Under the pieces are notes generated by a model. It worked only from the letters and a program-made list of their open reading frames with translations, made no database searches and was not told the DNA's origin. This document shows, one piece after another, positions 11,071 to 20,404 of a DNA stretch of 64,000 nucleotides. The DNA lies in NCBI GenBank assembly GCA_002077065.1, contig NAJO01000007.1:744001-808000 (forward strand). Direction: 5' to 3'. The stretch's first letter is position 1. Every line of letters starts with the position of its first letter. A program made the translations under genes and the position numbers. This DNA is from Cryoendolithus antarcticus. Lineage: Eukaryota > Ascomycota > Dothideomycetes > Cladosporiales > Cladosporiaceae.

Positions 11071-13287
11071 ATGTCACAGTTCTTCCGCTTGCCACCCGCG
11101 CTGGCGGGCTTCGTAATCAGCTGCCTTTTTATGATACCCACTGCAGATGCGCAGTACCCGCGACCCGTCACATACAATAATACTCTGAAATCTCCAATCA
11201 ATCCTGCAGTCACAATCTCTTACAAGGTGCCCGATCCAGGGACCTGTATGACTGCGTTCCCAACGCAAAAGCAGTATTCTGGCTACATCACTTTGCCACC
11301 ATACACTCTGGCACCAATACAACAGAACTACACCATCAACACATTCTTCTGGTTCTTTGAATCCAGGCAGGTTCCCGAAAGCTCCCCACTTACGCTCTGG
11401 ATGAATGGCGGGCCAGGAAGCAGCAGTATGACCGGCTTGTTCGAGGAAATGGGTCCTTGCGAGGTTGTACAGATGAGTGATGGCACTTATGGCACTCAGT
11501 CACGAGTATGGGGTTGGGATCGAATCAGCAACATGCTGTTCTTTGATCAGCCCAATCAGGTTGGCTTTTCCTTCGACACCGCGACCAACGCCTCGTATGA
11601 CTTCTATGCTGGTGAGATTATCGAGCCACCAACTGGTCCAACAACTCTACCCCCGTACATGTATATGAACGGCACATTCGGGACGGCTAACGTCAACGAT
11701 CCGACGACGACGACAGCCAACACCACTGAGATTGCTGCTTCTGCTACTTGGCACTTCCTGCAGTCTTGGCTTGCGGCGTTCCCGCAATACAACCCCGCCA
11801 CGAGGCCAAATATCACATCGTCACAGGTACCAGCTGCTGCCGCTGGGGTGCATCTGTTCACAGAGTCGTACGGCGGCAAGTATGGGCCGACGTTCGCAAC
11901 TCACTTTGAGGAGCAGAACCAGAAGCGCCTCAACGGTTCACTGCCGTATAACAGCACCTTGGAGATTCAGCTCGAGTCTGTTGGTATCATCAACGGACTT
12001 GTCGACGACGCTATCCAAGATCCAGCCTACCCCGAGTTCGCATGGAACAATACCTATGGCATACAGGCTATCAATGAAGTCGACTACCTGAATTCCAGAA
12101 GTTATTTCGCTGGTGCTGGCCAGTGTTCTGATCAGATCAATGCTTGCCGCATGGCCATGAACACCACAGACCCTGGAGGCGATGGTGATGTATCAGCGAC
12201 CAACGCCCTCTGCGAGTCTGCGCAGATCTCCTGTCTGAACGTGTCCAGCCCATACATCAAGAGTGGACGTAGTGTCTACGATATTCGGCAAAAGCTGCCC
12301 ACTCCCAACCCGCCAAGCGCGTATCAGGAGTACCTGAACAATGAAACGGTGCTGTCATCGATTGGTGCGCAGGTCAACTACTCTCAAAGCAACCCGTACG
12401 TGCAGCAAGCCTTCATCTCCACAGGCGACACCATTCGTGGCGGTCTGAGCCAGGACCTCGCATATCTGGTAAGCATCGGTATTCGCGTCGGTCTCATCTA
12501 TGGCGACGCCGACTACATCTGCAACTGGTACGGCGGCGAGGCGATCAGTCTCCAAGTCGCATCGCTGCTTCCTGCCACGATTCCCATGACTTCCACCACG
12601 GACCCCAGCGCCATCGTCTTCACTCCACCAGACTACGCTACCGCTTTCCCAGCCGCTGGTTACGCTGGGGTTGTCGTCAACGAGTCATACGTCGGGGGTG
12701 ACGTTCGCCAATTCGGCAACCTCAGCTTCACTCGTGTCTTCGACGCTGGCCATTTGGTCCCTTACTACCAAGCCGAAGCGGCGTTTGTCATCTTCAGTCG
12801 CATAGTACAGGGTACCGACATCAGCACCGGCGAAGCCAAGAACCTCTCCACCTGGGCCACGACGGGCACTCAAAACTCGACACGGACCAACACCGTGCCT
12901 CCCACGCCGTCCACCACCTGCTGGGTCAGAGACTGGAACAACACTTGCACTCCCGACGACACGGAGGCTATGTTGGCAGGTAAAGGGTTGGTGATGCACG
13001 GGATCTGGTATCCCGATGACGACTCCGTCACCCTGCCGAGCTCAAGCGTGGCTGCTGGCGTGCCGGGAAACCCGATGCCCACTTCGGGCTCGCTGAGTTC
13101 TGCGGGACAGGACGGAGGGAGCTCGACGATGGAGTTGACGGGTGTGTTTACTGCCACAGGGACACCGAAGCCTTCGAATAGCAAGGGAGCTGCGACGGGT
13201 CTGCGGGCACCGGTGGAAAGCTGGCGGCTGGCGCCGTTGGGCGTACTTGTTGGCGCTTTCTTACTTGGCGGGACGCTCCTATTTTGA
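11071..13287 (+). CDS. GPI-anchored serine carboxypeptidase, family S10
   Basis: An intronless frame of 738 residues. It starts with a signal peptide (hydrophobic to about residue 26, then ADAQYP). S10 hallmarks are present: LTLWMNGGPGSSS near 108-118, which supplies the oxyanion region, and the nucleophile loop ESYGGKYGP with Ser266. The acid Asp is in YGDADYICNW (about 480) and His in DAGHLVPYYQ (about 562). Many N-glycosylation sequons are visible. After the catalytic domain there is a Ser/Thr-rich linker and a final hydrophobic segment ending in a short tail, which indicates a GPI anchor. It should be a wall- or membrane-bound acidic exopeptidase acting outside the cell. At 738 residues it is longer than vacuolar carboxypeptidase Y-type enzymes because of the linker and an extended middle. 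Confidence 0.9.
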   Translation: MSQFFRLPPALAGFVISCLFMIPTADAQYPRPVTYNNTLKSPINPAVTISYKVPDPGTCMTAFPTQKQYSGYITLPPYTLAPIQQNYTINTFFWFFESRQVPESSPLTLWMNGGPGSSSMTGLFEEMGPCEVVQMSDGTYGTQSRVWGWDRISNMLFFDQPNQVGFSFDTATNASYDFYAGEIIEPPTGPTTLPPYMYMNGTFGTANVNDPTTTTANTTEIAASATWHFLQSWLAAFPQYNPATRPNITSSQVPAAAAGVHLFTESYGGKYGPTFATHFEEQNQKRLNGSLPYNSTLEIQLESVGIINGLVDDAIQDPAYPEFAWNNTYGIQAINEVDYLNSRSYFAGAGQCSDQINACRMAMNTTDPGGDGDVSATNALCESAQISCLNVSSPYIKSGRSVYDIRQKLPTPNPPSAYQEYLNNETVLSSIGAQVNYSQSNPYVQQAFISTGDTIRGGLSQDLAYLVSIGIRVGLIYGDADYICNWYGGEAISLQVASLLPATIPMTSTTDPSAIVFTPPDYATAFPAAGYAGVVVNESYVGGDVRQFGNLSFTRVFDAGHLVPYYQAEAAFVIFSRIVQGTDISTGEAKNLSTWATTGTQNSTRTNTVPPTPSTTCWVRDWNNTCTPDDTEAMLAGKGLVMHGIWYPDDDSVTLPSSSVAAGVPGNPMPTSGSLSSAGQDGGSSTMELTGVFTATGTPKPSNSKGAATGLRAPVESWRLAPLGVLVGAFLLGGTLLF

Positions 13288-13803
13288 GCGGAATGGAAAA
13301 GAAACATGTTTATACTACCAAAATGTAACATACAGAAAGTTGTCTATACCCAAGAGTCTTCGGAGAGAACTACCAACAATCTCTTGCGCAATTGCGACAG
13401 CCTGCGCTCACGGTCACGTGGTTCAGGCCATTGATGATTCGTGTTGATGTATGTTGGAGAGGTGCTAGCTTTTGAATTACATATGTATGATCGCTCTGCC
13501 GTACGTAACATGCTGTGATTTGTCCTACAACGCCACCTTCCCCGGCGTGTTTGACGAACATGATGCTTTGTGATTGATCACCATCGCAGCTGGCGGTTGT
13601 GGTGCTGGCGTCCTTGGTCTTCCGTGCATTGCCACACACGCCATGCTGTGGCCGGTTGTGCCGAGCAGACACCTTGTAAGCCGTAGCCCTGGACTGCAAC
13701 CCTCCACGCGACCCAATACGAGCGCCGCCCTCGAGCAGCCGCAAGTACTCTGCTCCGACACTCACTCGTTCGAGTCCTTGGTACCGTATGTAGAAACGTT
13801 GCT
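13288..13803. other. intergenic between convergent genes
   Basis: 3' flanks of the S10 peptidase (+) and mannose-1-phosphate guanylyltransferase (-). Frames that cross this stretch are read-through of the latter's last intron. No separate gene seen. Confidence 0.65.
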
Positions 13804-15013
13804 CTACATAATAATCGCCGGCGCTGCGCACACAAGTTAGCCTCATACTCTCCCCATCTCACAGGAGACGCAAACTCACCATCAACATTCGCCTTTATAC
13901 TCTTATGCGGCAGCACACTGGCGCCATTGCAGTAAATCTCATCCCCAATCGTCACATCATCCCCCAACACACTCACATTTTCCAACCGTGCCCAGCGGCC
14001 GATAGTGCTGTTCCAGCCCACAATCGTGCTCTTGACCCACGCGTGCTCTTTCACCTTGCTACCCTGCAGCAAGACGCACCGTTGCAACCGCACGCCGTCG
14101 CCGATCTCGACGTTCGGCCCAATAACGACGTTCGGTCCGATCTTGCAGTTCTTGCCGATCTTCGCCGAGGGGTCGATGAGCACGTTGCCGGAGTGGATGT
14201 ATGGGGTCGACTGGCCGGGGTGGGAAAGGAGCTTGGAGTTTTGCTTTGTGAGGGAGGAGAGGTAGAGGCAGGTTCCGCTGAGGAAGTCTTTGGGCTGTCC
14301 GACGTCCATCCAGAACCCTTCCAGGTCGAAGCTATGCAGTTGTCCATCCTTCACAATCGCCGGGAACGTCTCTTGCTCGATTGACGTCGGGCGTAGCTCG
14401 ATGCGCTTCAACACTGAGGGGTTGAGGATGTAGATCCCGGCGTTGATGCGGTTGCCGACGAACTCGACGGGTTTCTCGACGAAGCGGTCGATGCGCGAGG
14501 GGTGGTCGGGTTTGTGCACAATCACACCGTACTTGCTCGGCTCCTCCACTTTCGTGACCACAATCGTGCCCTCCTGTCCATGACTCTCATGGAATTTGGC
14601 CAGCTCATTGAACGGAAAATCGCAAATAACATCCGAGTTCAGCACAAAGAACGGCTTATCATCCTTCCCCAGCACCTTCTCAGCCAACTTCAGCGGCCCA
14701 GCGGTCCCCAATGGCTCCGTCTCGACGCTGAAGGTGATGTTGACATTGTACTCGGCGGAGTACTTTTCTAGCGCTTTTGTCATGATCTCCGGGCGGTAGT
14801 TCACCGCTAGCACGATGTCTGTGACGCCTGCATGGGCGAGGGCTTCGATTTGGTGCACGATCATGGGCCGGTTGCCAAATTCTACGAGGGGCTTGGGGAG
14901 GGTCAGGGTGAGGGGGCGGAGGCGCGTGCCGAAGCCGCCGACGAGGATGAGCGCTGCGTTGGAGTGTTAGTGAGAGTCTGGTGGGGGAGGATGCTGGGGT
15001 TCGTACCTTTCAT
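13804..15013 (-). CDS. mpg1: mannose-1-phosphate guanylyltransferase (GDP-mannose pyrophosphorylase)
   Basis: Minus-strand exons 15013..15007, 14953..13880 and 13823..13804 give 366 residues, the usual family length. Exon 1 is only 7 nt (ATG AAA G). The protein begins [18 protein letters not shown], the nucleotide-binding signature of the Psa1/Srb1/Mpg1 family, followed by [17 protein letters not shown]. The C-terminal third shows left-handed beta-helix hexapeptide repeats ([20 protein letters not shown]), and the last exon restores the conserved end APAIIM. It makes GDP-mannose from mannose-1-phosphate and GTP in the cytosol for N-glycans, O-mannosylation, GPI anchors and wall mannan. Ignoring the last intron gives a false extension of about 60 residues. 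Confidence 0.95.
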
Positions 15014-15836
15014 GCCCATTGTGCTGGTAGTATGGGGTTTGCGACGGGGAGTGGGATTGCGGTTACGACTGGAGCGTTCAGACTCGAGTAGATCAGTGTA
15101 GAGCGAGCGGTAGCAATCTTGCGATGGAGTACAAGATCACAAGTATTCAAAATCAACACAAGCGGAATCTGGCGGTCAGCGCATGTGCTCGGAAGTGGCA
15201 GCTGTTACATATACAAAATGTCAAGCCACCACTTGTCTGCAAGGCCACGCAAGAAGTACCCCTGCCCCTAACAAAACACTGCTCCAGACTCCCGGCTCCA
15301 CTACGCGCACAGCGTAGCAGCAGCGATCAGGGTCTAGTTACATACTGCTACAGGAAGCGGCCAGTCATCTTCGGGGATGCCGCTCGTGTTGACTTTTTGG
15401 CCGACACCGTGACACGAGTGCGTCGTGGCGTTGCTCGGGACTATTTCGAGATGCGTGCCTTGCATGATGACTACACATTGGCATCTTACTTGTGGCAGCA
15501 CGAGATGGTAGCATTGCTTTCCTTTGGTTCACCGGCTGAAGACGACCAGCAATGCATTGCCTAGGGTCATGGAATAGCATGGCTTTGAGCCTCCCTTTCC
15601 CAGGTGGTTCCGAGTATGCCCGTGATGCATTGGGATTTAGAGATCTGCCCTCTTCCCCGGGCCGAGCCTCAACGATCTCGAGTCGTCCGAGGCACATTTC
15701 GGTCGTGAACATGTGGACCAAGCAATGATTGACATCGAAAGTGTCGATTGCCTCACCGACACAGCGGCCAGTGATTTTACTACATCCTACACATCCTCGT
15801 GCGTGCGCACGTGCCGTACGCCACCGCCCAACCCTC
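15014..15836. other. intergenic, no supported gene
   Basis: Lies upstream of mpg1 and downstream of the MYST acetyltransferase, both on the minus strand. A 146-codon plus-strand frame at 15124-15564 has an ATG but no family resemblance. Expected to contain the mpg1 promoter. Confidence 0.55.
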
Positions 15837-18800
15837 CTAATCATACAGTATCTCTTCCTCCCCCTCCGCATCCTCCAACCCGCCCTCCTCGTCCTCTTCA
15901 CCGTGCTCGCCTTCACCTGCTCCGTCCTCTTCATCTTCGCCGTGCTCGTCTGCTGGCGGTGCACGCGCATCCTCGTTCACCTGTTCAGCGGTAGCACTGA
16001 CTTCCTCGCCGAGCTTACTCCTCGTTCGTCTCGCCGCTGCCCTTGCCCCTCCAGTCGTGCTCCTACGATCCCCTGTCGGTCTCCGTCTGACTGGTCCAAG
16101 TCGATAGGGACTGCCGAAAGTCTTCCTGCGACTCCCGGGCCGGCCAGCACGGCGCTTAGCAGCTGACACGGCACCAGGGAGTGGCGGGAAGATCTCGTAG
16201 CGCGTCGGTGGTATTGGCCCGGTGTGAGATGTCGAGGGCCGGGAGGACGAGGCTGTAGGTGGTGGAGAAGGCGAGCGAGGTTGAGGAGTCTTGCGTGGGG
16301 AGGTGCGACGGGTCGGTGAGATCGTCTTGAGGCGAGACGGTGATGCAGGGGCAGGTGTTCGGCGTGGTGAGGTGCGACGGGGTGAGGTCTCCGTGTGAGA
16401 GGGCTGTGGTGTAAGTGTGGGTAGCTTCGAAGGCGATCGAGAAGGTTTGCTGCTGAGCTCGACTGGTGGCGTGGCGTCGGCGCTGTCCTCGATACTATCG
16501 GTGGCATTGTCTTCGTCGCCATTTGGCGCAGGTACAATTGGCTGAACGCTCGGCTCTTCGACAGCCTCGTTGCGAGGTGCTACGGTCTGCATTGGCTGAT
16601 TCGTCAGGGTCTCCTCACCCATGGCAAAGAACGAAGTTGGCTTGTGTGTCTCGTATGGCGTCCAGACCAGCAGATCGCGGTTGAGCTGAATTGTGGCCTT
16701 CTTGTCGTGCTTGTCGACATACTCTTTCATGTACTCGTAGTCTAGGCGCATTGCGTATGTCTTCGTAACAGGATCTCGAGCAAGGAACCGCAGTGCTTCG
16801 AGCGTGGAGATTATGTCGTCAAAGGTCATGCCTGTGTCCTTGGCGATGTCGGCGATGGAGACCTGCGCAGTACCATTGGAGGCTCCCTTGTATTCAAGTA
16901 GCAGCCGACACAGTACAGTGCGCCAGTAAGAACGGTATGAGACCAGACCCATGTCAGAGAGAGGCTTCTCTGGTGATCCAGTACGCTCCTCGACCTTTGT
17001 CAGAAGGTATGAGAACTCGATGAGCACCCTGCCGAAGCCGCGGCGCATGTGCACCGGTAGCACGAGGATGCAGGAGACATTGTTGCCAGGACTTTGCAGT
17101 GCTGGAGCCAAGGGTATCTCGTGTGGTGCATGCTCAGCGCCTCCGTTCGCCTGAGATTCCGCTGCGTTATCCAATGCAGACTCCGGCACAGGTGGAGGAC
17201 ACCCACGCTTCTCTTTCGAGAAGTATCCCACGAAGTGACACCCGAACTCGTCGTTCTCGGTCATGATGTAGAACAAGAAAGGCTCCACATCGTAGTACAG
17301 CGTCTTGGAGCCGAGAAAGAGCTTGGCCAGCAGACAGAGATTCTGGCAGTATAGCGGATTGCGACGTCCATCGACTTCCCAGAACGAAAGGGTGGTCTCG
17401 TTGCCAGTCTCCGGGTTAGTGATAGCCTGGCGATAGATCTCATCGCCTGGAGGATGCTTCGCAGAGCACTTCAGCTTATGCCGCCACGCAACATAGTCTG
17501 AGCTCATGTACTTGAGGCAGAACTCGCAGATATAGAGGTGCTTGTTCCTACTGTATTCCTCTGGATATGGCGCTGCATGCCAGGTGTCGATCTCATAGCG
17601 GCCGAAGTTTATGCACTTGATCTTGCTCGCGGGGCCAGCTTGCTTCGCTCGGGCGGGCGTCTCGCCGTTCGACTTCGCCATCTTCTCCTTCCACTTCTGC
17701 TCAGCTCGTTCGCGAGCATCTTGGAAGGCTTTGCGGTCCGGGTCTTGAGGGTACGTGCGAGCTGTGTCAGCTTCGCCCTCCGTGAGGATGCCTCCGTACG
17801 GTCGTCCCTTGTTCTCCTCGGTATCGCGGTCCGGGAAGGCGTAGAACGGATTGGCGTACATCGTGGTCTGCACTGCTGGGAAATGCTGCGGCTCTTCGAC
17901 TTCGACAGTACCGGTCTGAGCTCGTGCATTGCGGAGACGCCTGATGCGGTCACGCTCGCGACGTCGCTGCTTGCGCTGCACTTGCTTCTCGACCTCGTCC
18001 CATTGAGCGACGGAGACAGCTATTGCGACGATGCAGCTCTTCGGATCTTCGGTGGTTGAGACAATACGTGCACCCCTCTTGCGACCCTTCTGTCTTTGCG
18101 GTCGATCTGCTCGTGATGGCTTAGACGCGACATCGTCTGGACCGTCTACACCGCTCACAGCGGCAGCTTCCTCGTCAATGGCCGACCGGCTGTCATCATC
18201 GCCTGCGTCAGTACGTTGACGCTTGCGAATGGCTGGCCGTGGCACGTCGTCAGCATCGTCCGAAGGCGTCTTGCGCTTACGCAGCGACCGTGAGCCGTCC
18301 ATTGGGTCCTCGTCCAGGATGAGAGTGTTGAAGACCGAGTGCGACGTAGGGTCAATACCGCCCCTCGCCGCAGGAAGTAGGTCTCGCGCCATCTTAGGGG
18401 CGGAGGAACCGCGGCGGGAGGCCAGCGTCTCGGGAACATTCTTGAAGTCTTCCTCCAGGCCATTGGCAACGCACTCTTTACATCGCCAGCGAGCGGCGTC
18501 TGCACATTGTCAGTATAGATTGCATATATGAATTGGAGTACCTCTTATGCAGAAGCATGTGAAGCTGACCCACCTTCATCGGAAGCCAGCGAACTGTTGT
18601 CCCGCGCGCATGATCTATGGGCTAAGATAAGTCAGCTTGGACCCCGGATTTGCAACCCTTGTATTCGATTGAGAGTTCGTTTCTTCCTTCTCGACACACA
18701 ATCGGATATTCGGAACTTGCACTTACAGTTGTCGCCACACACCGCACATGCGAGGAAGTCTTCATAGTCTGGACTCGGATCATTTTCTTCGTCTTGACCA

Positions 18801-19234
18801 CAGAATCTGCCCGTTCTGTCAGTACATCTGCGTGGCACAAAGCTGGTCAGGTGGTGGACTCACATGCAACGAGAGTCTGCGTCGGCAACCCTGATCTGAA
18901 TCTCATCGCCGTCCTCATCGTCATCGCGAGCCTCCCAGTCTTTCTCATCCGCCGACTCAGAAGCATCCGAATCCTCGTCGACTTCGTTGGCAACAGATTC
19001 CGAGTCATCTTCCTCCTCCACTTCGACCTTCTTCCGCCGATTTCGTCGCAGGGATCTCGTCTTTACCGCACCGACGTTTTCGCCCAAATCCTCGTCATCG
19101 TCCTCCTCGGCCTCAGCATCAGCCTCGCTATCCTCCTCAGCCTCACCCTCCGCGTCCGCATCCGAATCTTCCTCGTCGCCAGAGTCCTCCATCACGATCT
19201 CCTCTTCCTCCGTTACTGCCGCGCGTGTAGGCAT
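15837..19234 (-). CDS. MYST histone acetyltransferase with PHD finger (Sas3/KAT6-like)
   Basis: Minus-strand exons 19234..18864, 18806..18727, 18621..18574 and 18499..15837 give 1,053 residues in frame. The N terminus is strongly acidic. Residues about 123-175 form a PHD-type zinc finger assembled across three introns: RCIFCGQDEENDP, then CAVCGDNSHRSCARD, then WRCKEC. The MYST domain spans roughly 450-770. It contains the CEFCLKYM zinc finger, the WEVDGRRNPLYCQNLCLLAKLFL core, VSCILVLP with the conserved Cys, the acetyl-CoA loop RRGFGR and catalytic Glu in SPEKPLSD. The long C-terminal tail is Ser/Pro/Arg-rich and then acidic. Such enzymes acetylate histone H3 in NuA3-like complexes. The start is uncertain: the frame stays open upstream of 19234 for about 100 nt without another ATG. 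Confidence 0.9.
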
Positions 19235-19886
19235 GGCGCGTTTCTGCGGACTGTAGTCGACCCCGCGCCCACGCAACCTGGAAGGTGTGGGCGCCAGGCG
19301 CGAGACTGCGATTGTAGCCAGCTTCGCTGCTGCTCGTCACTGGCTGCGCACTCCAGCTATCGGCAGTAGCTATGCGTGTGACAGCATGTGCTCTTGCCTT
19401 GACTTCACTGCTCCTGCCAGCCGCCTTCTGGCTTCCACCTCCCGGCCTTTCGTGTAACAACCACGTGTTCGCGTCAAAGTTCTGTGTGCTGAGTCTCTAG
19501 TGCCCAGCAACTGTCGGTGAATGCTCAGCAGTTCCTATAACGGCCGCTATCGATGTCCAATATGCTTGTGTAAGCACCGCAGTTGTAGCCTCCTTGCGCC
19601 AGATCCCAGGTTTCCAGCGCGACGTGACGGTGTTGACGCGCGTATGTTTATTTTCCTGTGAGCCAGAAGTTCATGCGACACCGTTACGATGGGTAGAAAT
19701 GCGTGTTGAGGTGTTGTCGAATTGATATTGTCGCGATTAACCGCGCTGCTTTGACCATGGAAGGAGCGGGTGACGATCTGGATGGAGGCTCGCGGCTGCT
19801 CCCGTGTGTCACGACTTGCTTGCTCAGGACAACGACAGGTCCAAGACATTGACCAACACCTTGTGTACGCCTGACACACAGCCAAG
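19235..19886. other. divergent intergenic region, HAT / NDUFA1
   Basis: Contains the 5' regions of the acetyltransferase (-) and the complex I subunit gene (+). The HAT reading frame continues open to about 19336 but offers only a TTG (19276). A CACGTG box sits at 19462-19467. A 42-codon plus-strand frame at 19372 begins with a hydrophobic stretch but is too short to support. Confidence 0.55.
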
Positions 19887-20404
19887 ATGGGTGTCCCATT
19901 CGAAGCGCTCCTCCCATATGGGATCATGGCATGTATCTGCGCGCATCGGGTCATTGATGTCGGCTAATAATATCTCAGCTCGGCGTATGTCCTACCATAC
20001 CTCCTCTCTCGACCCAATCAAGAGCGCTCCACAGCATGCCATACGAGCAATAGGACTGACAGGGCCCATACAGATGTTCATGATCTCAGGCGCCGGACTC
20101 TCAAAGCTTAGACACATGCAAAATGGAGGGAAGAGGGCAAGGCATTCGGTAGACCAATGGGACAGGCAGAGTATGCGATGCGCACAAAGCTACCATGCTG
20201 CCGTACAGTCACTGATGTAAGGGCCACAGTGATGGACCGCGACCGAAGGCTTACAGGATTTCTGCGAGGCCAAACAGATCAAGTATTGGCACCGGAAGGA
20301 TTCGAGCTCAGCAATGGGTGGAGGGTATGTTGCTCGCGAAGAGAGGACTGCTCTCCAAGATCGAATACTGACGAATTGAACAGGTCGAGCAGCGTATCAT
20401 GTAG
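19887..20404 (+). CDS. NADH:ubiquinone oxidoreductase subunit NDUFA1/MWFE (fungal 9.8 kDa)
   Basis: A small four-exon gene. Exon 1 starts at ATG 19887 and encodes MGVPFEALLPYGIM, the conserved N terminus of the fungal 9.8-kDa complex I subunit. Exon 2 (from 20063 or 20074 to 20170) gives MFMISGAGLSKLRHMQNGGK and VDQWDRQ. Exon 3 (20230..20324) gives MMDRDRRLTGFLRGQTD and GFELSNGWR. Exon 4 (20384..20404) gives VEQRIM. Introns 2 and 3 have good GTATGC/GTATGT donors and close in frame. The first splice is unresolved: a GT donor at 19933 with acceptor 20062 gives 89 residues, while a GC donor at 19929 with acceptor 20073 gives 84. The protein is a single-pass inner-membrane subunit needed for assembly of the complex I membrane arm. 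Confidence 0.88.

Noticed and set aside
13578..13803. C-terminal extension of GDP-mannose pyrophosphorylase
   Set aside because: It is produced by reading through the last intron; the spliced form restores the conserved APAIIM end.
19235..19276. N-terminal extension of the MYST acetyltransferase from 19276
   Set aside because: The codon at 19276 is TTG; the first in-frame ATG is at 19234. An upstream exon cannot be excluded.
19372..19500. 42-codon frame with a signal-peptide-like start
   Set aside because: Too short, with no relatives known to me, and located in a promoter region.
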